The position numbers and the translations under genes were made by a program. Under the pieces are notes generated by a model. That model made no database searches. It worked only from the letters and a program-made list of their open reading frames with translations, and was not told the DNA's origin. Shown piece after piece: positions 12,577 to 24,703 of a DNA stretch of 64,000 nucleotides. Each line of letters opens with the position of its first letter. Position 1 is the first letter of the stretch. Source of the DNA: Linyphia triangularis (lineage: Eukaryota > Arthropoda > Arachnida > Araneae > Linyphiidae); contig OZ021732.1 of NCBI GenBank assembly GCA_963978545.1, forward strand, positions 28,860,123 to 28,924,122. Reading direction: 5' to 3'.

Positions 12577-12790
12577 TAGTGAGTGAAGCGAGCTTATGCT
12601 CACTCAGCACTGAACCTTTCAGTGAACGAGGCGAGCTTATGTTTGCATACTAATGAACCTTTCAACGAGTGAAGTAAACCTGTGTTTATGTGTCAATGAA
12701 CTTTTTAGCGAACGAAGAGAGTTCGATTTTGCGTAGAGATGAACCTTCCTGTGAACGAAGCGCCAAAAACTGGGACCTATATATCAATGA
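12577..12790 (+). repeat. 44-bp tandem repeat, about 5 units
   Basis: Units read roughly 'gtgaacgaggcgagcttatgtt' plus 'tgcatactaatgaacctttca', 44 bp each. Each starts with a GAACGA-GCGAGC-type block. The array lies close to the CTAG end of the surrounding Helitron-like element, where such elements often carry minisatellites. Confidence 0.65.
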
Positions 12791-12875
12791 CGGATTTCCG
12801 CAAAGTGAAGCTTCACAGCTAGCTTAAATATTGCACATGTTAAAATTTCGTAGCGAAGCATGGATATTCAGCTAG

Positions 12876-15209
12876 TGTTCTATAAGAAAGCATTCTTTCG
12901 GGGAGGGAAAAAAAAATTATTTACCAAGAGCAAACTAAACTCTGATTAAAGGCCTGGTCAATTTACAACTCCGAACTTGAAAGCACAATTTGAAAGTATT
13001 TTGGTGCTGCCATCTATTAGCAAAAAATCAAAACGCTTTGTACCCTAAGGAATCAATAAGATAAACATTTAAAGTTCAAATATACTTAACGACTAGAATT
13101 TTAATCTAATTTTTCAATCCAAAAGTTAAAACTTATTTCTCCAGCTAGGATATTATTTAGTTAAGACAATCTGTTCAGTTTGAACTTGTTCTTATTTTCG
13201 TGATTTACGTCTGAGTATTATTCTTATTTTCTTGACGACTATAATTTACATTGTAAAATAATAATTAATAAAAATAAAAGCTTTTTAATAATTAAAAATG
13301 TAAAATTCATTAATATGACTAAACAATCTTTTTTTTAATTATAAAGGAATAAACTAATATATCCATAAGACGCTTATTTCAAAACATTTTATAAGAATAT
13401 TTCTTTTAGTAATAAGATTTAAACTATTAATTTAATAACAGAAATATATGTCATATTCTTAATCAAGAGATGCATTATTTTTTCAAATTATCTAAAAGTA
13501 ATCCTTTTTATAAAACTTTTAATGCTTTTTTTTCTCTCTAAACACAAACATTTTACAAAATATTGCATAAATGTATCAAATTTTGTTTCGAATTGGAGAG
13601 TAAAAAAAGAAATAACCTAAATTTTAATAGAAATAAAGAGTGGTTTCATAATTAATTATTATAAATTTGTTAGTAAATTAAGTAACAAATTCATAGTTAG
13701 ATAAATTCGTTAAATGTCGTGGCGTCATCTGTAACGACTGAAAAACATATCAATGCCATTTAATTATATGATGTTCTTGTGAGTCGGGGTTTCGAGAGCC
13801 GAATACCGTGGAAACCTCCGATAATTTTTTAGGGTGGATAAGCGAAAAATTTCCCAAGTTAAGTTCGCGAGGGATTAACATCAGATAAAAATATGACGAG
13901 AACTCTATCGAAATAAATTTAATTTTCCGATTTAAAAAAGTAATAATAAAATCTTAACTGATTACTGAACTAATTGCTATCTAATATAACAGTTTTATTA
14001 TTTGCCATTTTTATGAAATGTTATTTTACATACGCACCAATTTTATGACATTTATGTCACTCAGTTTTAAAACTTAAAGTAATTTTCTTTAAAATTACTT
14101 ATTTGAAATGCAGTTTACTTAAACGTCTCTGATACTTATATGATATAAGGAAATGTTCTGACAGGTATCGTGCTGTGAAAAATCTAGGGATAGTTTTTCT
14201 GCAAGATGGTTGCAAGATTGAATCAAGCAAACGTTCTTTCTTACAATTTAGTTTGAAAACTAGTTTTAAAGGCGATATAAATTCGAACACAAAATTAAAT
14301 TAAAGAAAAAAATTCCAAATGTCAGGTACTGAAGCAAAAATAAAACAATCACGAATCTCAACTTTTTATTAAACGTCTTCAATTATTGTTGATTTTGTTG
14401 GATATGATAGACATTGTGATTTGAAAAGTATTCAATTAAAGGATAAAAAAAACTCTAAAGATCAATCTTAAAAACATTGTAACGTTCCAGAGACCAATAT
14501 TTTTTTTTTTTTTTTCTGATAGAGTTTAGCTTTTGGTCACGAGCATAAACTGATTCTGCCAATGGAAAGACCTTCAACCGGTTCCTGTCCCACAAACGTA
14601 GTGCCTTTTAAAAAAAAAAAAAAATTTGCATAAGTTTTGTTACAAACGTATGATATTTTTATCAGGTATTATGATAGTAATAAAAGATTACTTACAAAGT
14701 TTTAAAACAAAATAACTGATGGTTTCAAATGTTAAGATATAAAAAAATTTTAAGTGTAACCAAAAAAATTAAGTTCCTTAATGCAGTAATATTCCTTTCA
14801 TCAGTAATTTCCTTTGGGTCTGTACAAAACATTAAAATTATTTTCATAAGTAGGATTACCCTAACAATATTTTTATATGTGCCCAAGCAACATCTCGATG
14901 AATTTTTTAAATTACAAATTAAGCTCCCGGAAAAAGTGAGCTTGATTTTTCATGTTGTACACATTCCTGATTTGTATAAGCAGCATGAATGAAAATTGTT
15001 TTTCTACTCCATTCCACTCATTTTTATGCATTTTCAAAATATCGCATACAAAGGCAGATTTTCTTCAGTAAATACGAAACTAAGAAAATAATATGCGTGT
15101 ATTTTCAGCAAATGTAAGTGGGTATCTTTCAGAGAAGTACTTTTTAAACAACTAGCGTCTGATCAGTCTGAACTCTCTGAACCTTGGATAATAAGACAGA
15201 AAAATAATA
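12876..15209. other. No gene seen
   Basis: A+T-rich. A patch at about 13780-13870 (CGGGGTTTCGAGAGCCGAAT, 'ggaaacctccgataattttt') resembles a decayed transposon end, but no partner end was found. Confidence 0.4.
13000..13020 (-). promoter_or_regulatory. CTCF-like motif, variant shared with 34721
   Basis: On the minus strand this reads AATAGATGGCAGCACCAAA, identical over 19 bases to 34721-34739. The core AGATGGCAGC is a CTCF-like variant. Function is inferred. Confidence 0.3.
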
Positions 15210-15690
15210 TAACCCATAAAAACAGAGTTTTAAAAAATTTCTTTATATGCATTGTCAATTTTTATATTCATTAACACAGTCCCGATATCAAAGACATTTC
15301 TATTAGCAAAATGTGCGGCAAACTACGTTCCTAAATTTATTTATTAAAAATGAACTTGAATTTATGCTCTAACGTCCAAATATGATTTATTTATTCTGAT
15401 AAAAGTTATTTTATTATTTATTTATTAAACAAAATTTTGGCAACTGGAGAATAGTTTGAACAATGATCGGTTCAATGTTATCGATTGGATGACGGAAGTT
15501 GGTTTATTAGTATTCCGTAAAAGCGATTATTTAGTGACAGTTTCAAAATTTAAAGTGCATTGTCATCGAAATCGAACCTATCTGCCAAGTTTCAGCCCGA
15601 TTGGATGACGCAAAGGGCATTAATTAGGCCTTCGCAGATACCCCTCCCCTCGACAAACATACAAAATCGAAGTTGATATAAAGGATTTTT
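15210..15690 (+). repeat. Dispersed repeat family R1, plus copy
   Basis: It shares TTTTTATATTCATTAACACA, the 'cagtcccgatatcaaa' block and CGATTGGATGACG with the copy at 20310-20921, and the reverse complement of these with the copy at 6160. Confidence 0.55.
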
Positions 15691-16702
15691 TAAAAAACCG
15701 AGAAATTTAACATATTTTTCAAGATTCTGGTAATATTTAATTTATGAAACTGCCACCCAATTGGCGACAAATCTGCCTCTCAATAGAAATACATTAAAGA
15801 TCGTAGTATTCTTTTATTATGATAATGTCACACTTCCAAATATTACCCAACAAATATCCTGTCTAAAACAACTCTTTACCCTTTAAACAGTTTTGAGCAT
15901 TCATCAATGCATGACATTGCTAAACTTTTACTTGGGACATCCCTTGACGTCCTAAGATTTCCTTTTCGATAAGTCTCTAATAACCATCTTTCCTTCTAAG
16001 ATCACCATCTTCAATTAGCTTTACATTTTAATTCTAACAAAAATCAGCAATATCATTTCTATCTCATAGTAATCTTAAGATGTCTTCCTATAAAATCTTG
16101 AGATCCCAACGAAGTTACTACAGATCTTACTATAAGGATGTGTAGGTTACTGGCGATTTGGTACTTCCCCATTACCCATTCATAACCCTTATTACCAAAT
16201 TATATTTGAAAAAGTTGATTTGCTCGCTACAATAAATTTTTCTTCAGTAAAGTAACACTACAAGCACAATATGTCCTCTTTTCATCTTAAAGTGTAGAAC
16301 TGATGATGTTACAGCAATTTAAAGACTGGGTATTCCCTATTATACAGCTGGGTGAGTACTTCAATTTTTAATAAAAATTTGCAAGAGAAAGTTATTTTCC
16401 AAAATTCTCCCGAGTCAATTCTTGTAAAAAACTTGAGTTTTCCAATAAAAAATGTTTCTCTACGGTAGGGAGTAGAACATTAGAAAGGGACCGGCAGTAA
16501 TAGATTTTTCTAGATTTTCCATAATTTATTGCTCTCATTTGAATCCGTACAATTTCTTGAATAATCCACTTGGTTTTCACAAACCCATTTTCAAAGTAGT
16601 AAAGTAAAGGCTTTTCAGAATTTAATTTACTGAGGGCTGATATAACTAAAAAATACCTAATTTAAATTTAGCATTAGTTTATAATGTAAATTATGTTACT
16701 AT
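15691..16702. other. No feature seen
   Basis: A+T-rich with no convincing open frame or repeat. Confidence 0.5.
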
Positions 16703-16763
16703 TACTTTCAATTACCCATGTGTTAACATAGAGTGATGAAAGTATTGGGTCCGGTCGGGACCC

Positions 16764-16799
<36 letters not shown>

Positions 16800-17267
16800 C
16801 TCTCTCTCTCATTTCTTCGTAATTTGGAAAGTGCAGCGGAGTTAAAAAAATAGTTGTCTAGAAAAAATTTGTGTCTGTCTGTCAGCATAACTCCTGAACG
16901 GATTGATGATGTTTAAATTTTATGTACAGATAACTGATGGCCATAGCACCAGGCGCTAAGGTTTTCGTTAAAATTGTGCATATGCATAAGGTAGCTGAAT
17001 TGAAAAAAAAAAATCAAGTTTCTCAGCCATTGCTAAAAAACGACTCTAACGATTGTTATTAAAATCGCTATGTTAATGCCTCTGAAGGTGGTTTAAACAA
17101 ACATCCCCCTCCCACTACAAAATTCCCAACGAATTGCAATAAAAGCGTGAAAAGTTAAAAAATGAATGTCTTTTAACACAAAATCCTCTGCCCTTGAGCA
17201 TTGCCCATCAACGATGGATTAACTTCTCTTTCACGTACAAGAAATAATATTTATCGAAGAACATGCA

Positions 17268-17298
<31 letters not shown>

Positions 17299-17434
17299 GT
17301 CCTTGTAAAAATTACCAAAAATTCGCCAAACTGGCCATTATTATTTAGATGAGGGAAAATATGGAAACGGTAAATAACACCATTCCATGTCAAATTTAAA
17401 TGCAATGACCAGTAGTATAATGTAATTAAAAGCT
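16703..17434 (+). mobile_element. DINE-1-like element, copy 2
   Basis: Head ACTTTCAATTACCCATGTG with an inverted partner a few bases on, middle block TAACTCCTGAACGGATTGAT, then GCATAAGGTAGCTGAA. The 3' end fades after 'tataatgtaattaaaagctg' and lacks a clear CTAG, so it is truncated or decayed. Confidence 0.6.
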
Positions 17435-17591
17435 GATTACACTATACTACTTTTACTTAGTTTTAAAAATTTAATGCAAAAAAAAAAAATATAAGTTTAT
17501 AATAAAAATATATATATATATATATATATATAAACTTTTTAGAAAATGTTAAAAAAAACGCAAATGATATGACCTCCCCCATCTCGCTTCA

Positions 17592-17801
17592 ATGAATATC
17601 GATAAGAAAATGAGAATCATTAGTTTAGAAAAGTTTATCTCCTACTGTCAGAAGATAACATTCACTTTTGCGCTCGTAACTCTCAGAAGGGTTAAAAACG
17701 AGGTACCGAGTGCAAAAACATTATATATAACATCGAAAAAAGGCGATTACAGAGAAGATTCGATTCTGTGCAGTACAGAAATTAGAATTTTTTTCCTTGC
17801 G
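17592..17801 (+). CDS. Possible exon with a consensus splice donor (weak)
   Basis: An open frame starting ATG AAT ATC GAT runs to CTTGCG and then meets GTGAGT at 17802, a consensus donor, in phase 0. The repeat exon at 23331 would accept phase 0, so this could in principle be an upstream exon of the Cys-rich gene. The encoded 70 residues are not Cys-rich, show no signal peptide and match nothing recognised. Treat it as a candidate only. Confidence 0.15.
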
Positions 17802-17802
17802 G

Positions 17803-18632
17803 TGAGTACTTCCCTAATTCTTATAATATTAAAGTGAAAACAAATATCTAATTTCAATCTCTGAATTAATGGAATGGAACTCATTGCATTTATAATTTTC
17901 AATCAAATACGGGGAATATATATTTACGTTTAATTTCTTCATTAAAAATTAAATACAATAGAAGAAAAAAATGTAAATATACCCACAGATTTGTTAATTA
18001 AATGAAATTTATTTTCAGATGTCAATAATTTTAGTAGACTGTATTTCATAGGAAACGTATAGGCATTTTAACGGGTAAGAAAAACAATGAAAAGTATATA
18101 ACTTCCGAAAGTTGAAATTTCGATATTTTAGCAGTTTTATCAGCTTTGAAGTTACTTTGCGTGTTTTGATTCTAGTCATTGCATCCCTTCAGATCGTCCG
18201 AATGAATCCAAAACTCTATTCAAGTATTGTTTATTACCATCAAACATTATTCTGAAATATCAATGAATAATATCTGAAATTACATAACTTTATTGTAGTA
18301 ACGCTTTATTTTTCTTAAATTAACAAGCTATAATAACAATTCCGTCCCTTTTTTAAAAGATAAAACTCTATAACTGTTGTAAGGTTATAAAAACGAAGAA
18401 AAAAATTATAACTTAAGTTCTTTGATTAAAAGGCAAAGTAGCAGTACATTTTCTTTTGAAATTTAGTAAGATATTTTTATGCTTGGCTGAAAACGATGTA
18501 AATCAAACTAAATCTGACAGCAATATCAAACCCAACATTCAAATAGGGAACCACCAACCGCTCTTCCCTTTACCTCTCGGTCCCCATGTTCAAATTAAAA
18601 TCTTACTGTGAAATAATTTTTCAATTATAAAC
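17803..18632. other. No feature seen
   Basis: A+T-rich stretch between copy 2 of the DINE-1-like family and the TIR element. No repeat or RNA gene was recognised. Confidence 0.5.
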
Positions 18633-19042
18633 TGGTATATAAGCAAAAAAAAAAAAAAAAAAATCGGAACGATGGCTATATCTTCGGTTCTAATTATCGT
18701 AGAACCTTGCGGTTAGCACCAAAATGTTTTGTTTACAACTTTTTATATGTTTAATGCAAATATTTTTCTTAGGGGGCTGTATACTAAGTAAATTTAACTC
18801 TACCTTTAAAAATGTCAATACAAACCCCTATTTTTTATGTTTTCATTCTATTGTAGAATATGCGGGTATGAGCGATGAGGGATACCCTTCATGTTGCTTA
18901 AGACTGACTCCAAGATAAATGTCCAATGCGTTATCAACAGCAGTATAATTTTTATTGCACCACATAATTAGTTGGAACTCATCGCCATGGGCCTACTCCG
19001 AACATCACCTCTCTCGACGGAAGCCAGCGTTCGAATGGCGAT

Positions 19043-19105
19043 TGACGTCAGAGATGCGCCTGACTGCGAATTGCTGAGTCAGAAGTGAGCCTCTGTGTGA
19101 TTGGC
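19043..19105 (+). promoter_or_regulatory. Promoter-like cluster: CRE, AP-1, inverted CCAAT
   Basis: TGACGTCA (19043-19050), TGAGTCA (19075-19081) and ATTGGC (19100-19105) lie within 63 bp, in the least A+T-rich part of the element and about 100 bp before its ATG. This would suit the element's own promoter. The factors are inferred from motifs. Confidence 0.35.
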
Positions 19106-19202
19106 CGAAAGGGGAGAGAAGATGATCGCTACACTATTTAGAATACCTCGTTTACCTTAGATTCCAAATTTCAGTTCATTATTTTGAGAAACACGTCACT
19201 TA

Positions 19203-19310
19203 TGAGTAAAAGTGTTTTGGCCGATCTTGAGGGCAAATTTCTTTACAGCGGGCTGAATCGAAAGTTTTGCATGCTTCGAGACGTAATCGATTACGCGGTC
19301 CTTAAAGTGA
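19203..19310 (+). pseudogene. Small conserved coding remnant in the TIR element
   Basis: The frame MSKSVLADLEGKFLY continues to about VLK, then meets GTGAGC. The same DNA in the partner copy (minus strand, about 55595-55735) is similar but has a 1-nt deletion near its fifth codon and a premature stop. The shared segment suggests an element-encoded first exon. The protein family is not recognised. Confidence 0.25.
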
Positions 19311-20029
19311 GCTTTTTTACATTTTTTTTAAAACATCGAGAACCAAAAGTCAAAATGAAATGGAAAAAATTCTGGAGGGGTTTTCGACCACGATAATTCT
19401 AATAGAAGCAAACACAAAACATGTTTCGATTTAAAAAAAATATTAAAACTTGTTTTATTTATTAATAATTAATTATTAAAAAACTGTTTAATACAAAAGT
19501 TGCATGTTATTTATATTTGGCCTTTTATAAACTATCGTTTGAAATAAAAATTGCTAAAATATATTAACTGTATAAAAAGTTATGGCAAAAAAAAAAAAAA
19601 TCTTTTTAAAATCAATTTGCCTGCTTTTTACATCATTTAAATTACTAACCACTCATTGGAAAATTATGAGATTTAGTATTTAGACGGTTTTTTTGGATTC
19701 TAAATCTAAATATTGTATAATATTATGGGGTTGCCATTGAACTTTTTAAAGTTTGGTTTAGTTTTAATATGTAGATGACCCCTCATGATAAAAAAAAAAA
19801 AATTACATACAATTAATAAAGACCTTCGACGATTTCAAAGGGTACTTGACTTTTGTTATTTTCATCAATACAAGATATAGCCATCGTTCGGATTTTTTGA
19901 TTTTTTTTTTTTTTTTTTTTTGCGTACTGTACAATATTTTTTCCAAGACTTCATATTAATTTAAACTTATTGTCAACAGCTTTTATCACACACACAATAA
20001 CAAATACAAAATGCAGGATCTTTCGGAAA

Positions 20030-21110
20030 CTAACTTTGATACGACGTAATTACGCAATAGTGAGATAGAGAATGAAGGAACGAGTGTATGTTCAATAGAC
20101 AGAGATGGAGTTTTAAATACGCCGATTTGTAAAATGAACTGATGGGAGAAATCTCAGTGATTGCTGCATATTTGTGTGTCGATGAGAACCATTTTCATTT
20201 GTATTTGTCAAAATACGAAATTGATGAATAAGGAGCATTGAAAACCCGTCTGTGCGTCTTGCAAAACCAGTGTATTCTAAATAACATAACCCATAAAAAA
20301 AATCATATAAATTCTTTATATACATCGTCAATTTTTATATTCATTAACAAAGCGCCGTTTCTGTTGACAGCGTGTGCTTGCAGTTATTTTAAATATTAAA
20401 AACATCTCTATCAGCTAAATATCCGGTAAACTACTTTTCCAAATTTATTCATTAATAATATGATCCATAAAAACAAAGTTTTTAAATAGCTCTTTAGATG
20501 CATTGTCAATTTTTATATTCATTAACACAGTCCCGATATCAAAAACATTTCTATCAACAAAATGTGTGGCAAACTACGTTTCGAAATTTATTTATTAAAA
20601 ATGAAAGTGAATTCATGCTTTCACATTTAAAAAGTATCATTTATTTATTCTGATTTAAGAAATTTTATTATTTATTAAAAAAAAAATTGGCAACAGTTTT
20701 AACAATGATCGGTTCAAAGCTATTTTAATGCGATTGGATGACAGCAAGTTGGTTGATTAGTATTCCTTAAAAGAGACCTTTTAGTGACAGTAACAGCCCC
20801 AAAATTTGATAGAAAGCATTTTCATCGACATCGAATCTATCTGCCAAGTTTCAGCAAGATTGGATGACGGCCATCAATAAACACCCACAAAATCGAAGGT
20901 AATACAAAGGATTTGAAATAGGTGACGGATTGGGTAACACTATTTAATTTAGTAAAAGGATCATAGGACCTTTCTCATAAGACACACCTCCGATGAACAC
21001 ATTCCGCTATATTCAGAATTTTACAACAATTTATTGCCTCGTTTCAATATTGTAACTAATTTTGAAAACAAGTTATTTAAAATTTCATACCTGACTATTC
21101 AACATAGAAC
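20030..21110 (+). repeat. Dispersed repeat family R2, interrupted by an R1 copy
   Basis: The part at 20080-20300 ('atagacagagatgg', GTTTTAAATACGCCGATTTG) and the part at 20960-21090 (CCGCTATATTCAGAATTTTA) are neighbours in the copy at 49110-49590. Here they are separated by the R1 copy at about 20310-20921, which implies a nested insertion. Confidence 0.5.
20310..20921 (+). repeat. Dispersed repeat family R1, plus copy with partial internal duplication
   Basis: The TTTTTATATTCATTAAC block occurs twice, near 20331 and 20511, each followed by an 'acatttctatca...' or 'acatctctatca...' segment. The first third is therefore duplicated relative to the copy at 15210. Confidence 0.5.
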
Positions 21111-21218
21111 TTGCCTCTTTTCTTCCTCTCACTGTTTCAAAGTTATATCATTTCAAAGTGTGGCAGCCGTTTCTGTAAAATTTTTCAATACTACTCGACT
21201 CTTTATCCACTTCTTTTT

Positions 21219-21939
21219 ACTTTCAATTACCCATATGTATACATAGGGTAATGAAAGTATAGTATTTGATCAAATACTATAATCAAATACTATTTTTTCA
21301 CATTTTGGAACATCCTGATCTCAAAAAAAGTTATCTAGAAAAAATATCTGTGCGTCTGTGGGCAGCATAACTCCCGAACAAATTGACCTACGTTGTTCAA
21401 ATTGGGTATGCGGGTTTCTGGTGGCCATGGGACCTACCATTAAGGTTTTCGTCCACATCGCGCATGCGCATCGAGTAGCTGCCAATGAAAAAATCATGTT
21501 TTTCAATGATTGTTAAAAAACGGCTCAAACGATTTTGATAAAAATTGCTGAGCATCTTAAAGTGTTCTAAACATCCCTACATCCGAAATTTCCGTAAAAA
21601 TGCTTTAATGGCGTAAAAAGTTGAAAAACGAATGCCTTCAACACAGATTTCCCTTTCCTTGAGCATACCTCATCAACGATCATTTTTCACCTCTCCTCAG
21701 TTTCACTTATAATAAAAGATAAAATAAGAATTATTGAAGAGTATATCGCCAAAATCATCTATTTAGCGAAGGTTTTTCTTCTTTTTTTTAAGACCCATAC
21801 AAGAATTATGGTAAAAAATATCGCTAAACTGGCCATTTTTTCTAAATGAATGATGAAAATATAACAACGGAAAATGTCACAAATATATATAACGGTATTA
21901 TAGTGTAATTGAAAGTTGTACGATATTCCCCACCCCTAG
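21219..21939 (+). mobile_element. DINE-1-like element, copy 3 (most complete)
   Basis: Head ACTTTCAATTACCCATATG with inverted partner CATAGGGTAATGAAAGT. Middle blocks TAACTCCCGAACAAATTGAC and GCGCATGCGCATCGAGTAGC follow, and the 3' block GTGTAATTGAAAGTTGTACG ends CACCCCTAG|T. The head CTTTCAATTAC and the 3' GTAATTGAAAG form a subterminal inverted repeat of 11 bp. Confidence 0.65.
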
Positions 21940-22390
21940 TTCTTAGTGTCATATTGCATCATCCAATATCCTTTTGGATCCAGTGACGCCCAATTTAAGG
22001 AGAAGAGGGATATCATCCAAATTTTTCAACATTTTATTATTTTTTCTTAGATGAATTTTTTTTTAAACGTCAAATCTGTTTCAAAAACTGCAACGATAAA
22101 ACTAAATAAAGTGTCTGTTCTCATCACCAGAGATGTAATTTAGTATGTTTTGATAAATGAACCTACATCCAAGTAGCCTTGGGTCTAAAAAGGATAAAAA
22201 AAAGCTCAATTCCATTTTCCAAATTTGCTCATTTGGCAACAAAGTTGTTTCAGGGTATAGCATTTACTTGAATTTTCGAAAGTAATAAAGTTTATATTAC
22301 ACATTTGTAGTATCCGATTGATATTTAAAATTTAAGACATATGCAACTATGGCAATTCAATTGCTTCAAAATAATTTATTTTATTATGAA
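21940..22390. other. No feature seen
   Basis: A+T-rich interval between a DINE-1-like element and a Helitron, with no open frame of note. Confidence 0.5.
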
Positions 22391-23139
22391 CTAGCTGAGT
22401 GGCTCGGTGTTGCCCGGTACAACCATCGATATAGATAAACAACTGGATAGATTGCTCCATTGTCGATGCAAAGAGAAAAACGCGCCGTGGATTGCGAAGC
22501 TGGGGGGAAGATTAACCAATCACAGTTCACTTTTATAGTTGGATGGAAATGCAAAAAACTTTGTAAAATGCTAGAATATATATATTTTTTGCCAATTATT
22601 ACTTATTAAGGTCTACTATTGATATTTCTGCTGTGTACAACCCAAAATTTTATTTTCAATCCTCGGCAATCTGTATTTTTTATCCCACCAACGGCATCTG
22701 GCAACGGCTTCATTTTCCCAGCGTTAAGCAGTCTGTCCAGTTGTTTATTTATATCGATGGGTACAACCCGATTCAAATTTGTTCAGTCGATTAAGTTATG
22801 TGCACATTACATTTTACCGCCTATCCTTGATTTCGCCATCTTAATTATCAAGCATGGGAATAAAGTTGTGTTCCCGTTAATCTTGATTAGTCAAGACACC
22901 TATAAAAAAAAAAATTCAAATTTGTTCAACATATCATTTGCGCTAAATTCCCTAAAGATCGGGAAAAAGTGTAGTTTTCTAGTTATTATGATCATATCCC
23001 TTCAGAGATGAAAAGGAAAGGAGACAGGTTTTTCGAAATATCAGGTTGCCAAGACTCTTTCTCTTGTTTCAAAGATCAAGTGTGCAAACTTTCATCAAAA
23101 TCTGAATAAAAAAGGAAACAACTTCTTTATATATAAAGA
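22391..23139 (-). mobile_element. Non-autonomous Helitron
   Basis: On the minus strand it starts TCTTTATATATAAAGA (itself a perfect palindrome) at 23139, preceded by A. It ends CACTCAGCTAG at 22391, followed by T. Both ends fit the Helitron rule with an A|T target. The inner GGCTCGGTGTTGCCCGG (22401) resembles the CCGGGTCAGCTAG-type 3' ends of common arthropod Helitrons. A decayed second copy lies at 47765-48120. The 130-codon open frame inside is not kept in that copy and is not a gene. Confidence 0.7.
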
Positions 23140-23330
23140 TTAAAAATGTGTGTGAAAAACTAGAGATTTGATAAACTTCAAAAATAACACAGAAAACATA
23201 AGAGTTATCGTTGCTTTTATTATTACACTTTATTTTATTGTAGAAACTCATTAATACGCTTTTTGAAGCAGGGCCAAGTGTTGTCACCAATAATAGTACC
23301 AATCTTTAGGCATTTTTATTTTTAATTCAG

Positions 23331-24703
23331 GTGTACCATTGTATACATCCATTGAATATGGAGAATATTACTAAATGTCAAAAGGAAAGTAAACCTTGCT
23401 GTTGTGTGATGTCTGTAAATTGTTGTGCATATCCAGATGAGTCTGATAAACGTTGCAAAGTAAACATCCATTGCTGTAGTTCTCCTGGTGAGTCTGGTAA
23501 ACGTTGCAAAATGAATATCCTTTGCTGCTCTCCTGATGAGTCTGGTAAATGTTGCAAAGTGAGCGCCACTTGTGACTCTCGTGATGAGTCTGGTAAATGT
23601 TGCAATGTGAATATCACTTGCTGCTCTCCTTACGAGTCTGGTAAATGTTACAAAGAGAAAGCCACTTGCTCCTCTTCTGATGAGTCTGATAAAAGTTGCA
23701 AAGTGAATGTCAAGTGCTGCCCTCCTGATGAGTCTGGTAAATGTTGCATAGTGAATATCACTTGCTACTCTCTCGAGGAGTCTGGTAAATGTTGCAAATT
23801 GCGCGTCACTTGCTGCTCTCCTGATGAGTCTGGTAAATGTTGCAAAATGAATATCCTTTGCTGCTCTCCTGATGAATCTGGTAAATGTTGCAAAGTGAGC
23901 GCCACTTGTGACTCTCGTGATGAGTCTGGTAAATGTTGCAATGTGAATATCACTTGCTGCTCTCCTTACGAGTCTGGTAAATGTTGCAAAGAGAAAGCCA
24001 CTTGCTCCTCTTCTGATGAGTCTGATAAAAGTTGCAAAGTAAATGTCAAGTGCTGCCCTCCTGATGAGTCTGGTAAATGTTGCATAGTGAATATCACTTG
24101 CTACTCTCTCGAGGAGTCTGGTAAATGTTGCAAATTGCGCGTCACTTGCTGCTCTCCTGATGAGTCTGGTAAATGTTGCAAAATGAATATCCTTTGCTGC
24201 TCTCCTGATGAGTCTGGTAAATGTTGCAAAGTGAGCGCCACTTGTGACTCTCGTGATGAGTCTGGTAAATGTTGCAATGGGAATATCACTTGCTGCTCTC
24301 CTGATGAGTCAGGTAAATGTTGCAAAGAGAAGGTCAATTGCTGCTCTCCTGACGTGTCTGGGAAATGTTGCGAAGAGGAAGTCGCTTTCTGCTCTCCTGA
24401 TGAATCTGATAAAAGTTGCAAAGTGAATGTCAAGTGCTGCCCTCCTGATGAGTCTGGTAAATGTTGCATAGTGAATATCACTTGCTGCTCTCTCGAGGAG
24501 TCTGGTAAATGTTGCCAAGTGAATGTCAGTTGCTGCTCTCCTGATGGTAAATGTTGCAAAGTTAACGTCAGTTGCTGCTCTCCTGACGTTTCTGGTAAAT
24601 GTTGTAAAGTGAACGTCAATTGCTGCTACTGCTCCCAAAATACTCTTGACCAGAATACTGGATTTAAGGAGAAAGAAAAGCTATGCAACTTCAGTTCTAA
24701 AAG
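23331..24703 (+). CDS. Cysteine-rich tandem-repeat protein, large repeat exon
   Basis: A single open frame encodes about 25 tandem units of 16 residues of the type VNVxCCSPDESGKCCK, that is CC-x7-CC-x5. Unit 24 is shortened to 14 residues. The first in-frame ATG is at 23358 and an in-frame stop lies at 23307. TTTTTAATTCAG at 23319-23330 is a good splice acceptor, so this is more likely an internal exon entered in phase 0 than a first exon. At the 3' end AAAAG|GTAATA is a donor at 24703/24704. If unspliced, the frame stops at 24705-24707. Cys, Lys, Ser, Asp and Glu dominate. No signal peptide or membrane segment is visible, as expected if the first exon is missing. Units 3-9 are repeated as 10-16 almost exactly. 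The family is not recognised. Paired CC motifs suit metal binding or dense disulfide cross-linking, both inferences. Confidence 0.8.
23507..24178 (+). repeat. 336-bp higher-order duplication inside the repeat exon
   Basis: Seven 48-bp units (23507-23842) recur as 23843-24178 with only three base differences by eye, two of them silent and one changing Tyr to Cys. A third, partial copy begins at 24179 and diverges after about two units. This points to recent unequal exchange. Confidence 0.85.

Larger units (their letters stand above)
11679..12875 (+). mobile_element. Helitron-like element carrying two internal satellites
   Basis: It begins TCTATAATAATAAAACAAGC and ends ATTCAGCTAG followed by T, which are Helitron-type termini. 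A short hairpin (TTCG-TAG-CGAA, about 12848) lies about 20 nt upstream of CTAG. The base before TC is T rather than the expected A. Inside are six diverged copies of a satellite of 125-146 bp and then about five copies of a 44-bp unit. It has no transposase frame and is therefore non-autonomous. The 5' limit is less certain than the 3' limit. Confidence 0.6.
18633..19929 (+). mobile_element. TIR DNA element, copy 1 (inverted partner at 54974)
   Basis: The ends are inverted repeats: AAGC, an A run, then GAACGATGGCTATATCTT on the left; AAGATATAGCCATCGTTCGG, a T run, then GCGTACTG on the right. The interior is homologous to 54974-56039 in opposite orientation. It holds a small open frame from an ATG at about 19203 (MSKSVLADLEGKFLY...) that reaches a possible donor AAA|GTGAGC near 19310. 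The superfamily is undetermined because no catalytic motif is visible and the target duplication is not clear. Confidence 0.6.

Noticed and set aside
14729..14992. 87-codon frame rich in Ile and Phe
   Set aside because: Its residues simply mirror an A+T-rich sequence, with no signal or membrane topology that holds together.
22619..23011. 130-codon frame as a gene
   Set aside because: It lies inside a Helitron, and the second copy near 48000 has indels that break the frame.
24101..24619. Antisense open frames of up to 172 codons across the Cys-rich array
   Set aside because: They follow from the 48-bp periodicity, since a repeat without stops in one unit has none in all. They have no Cys pattern and no start or splice context.
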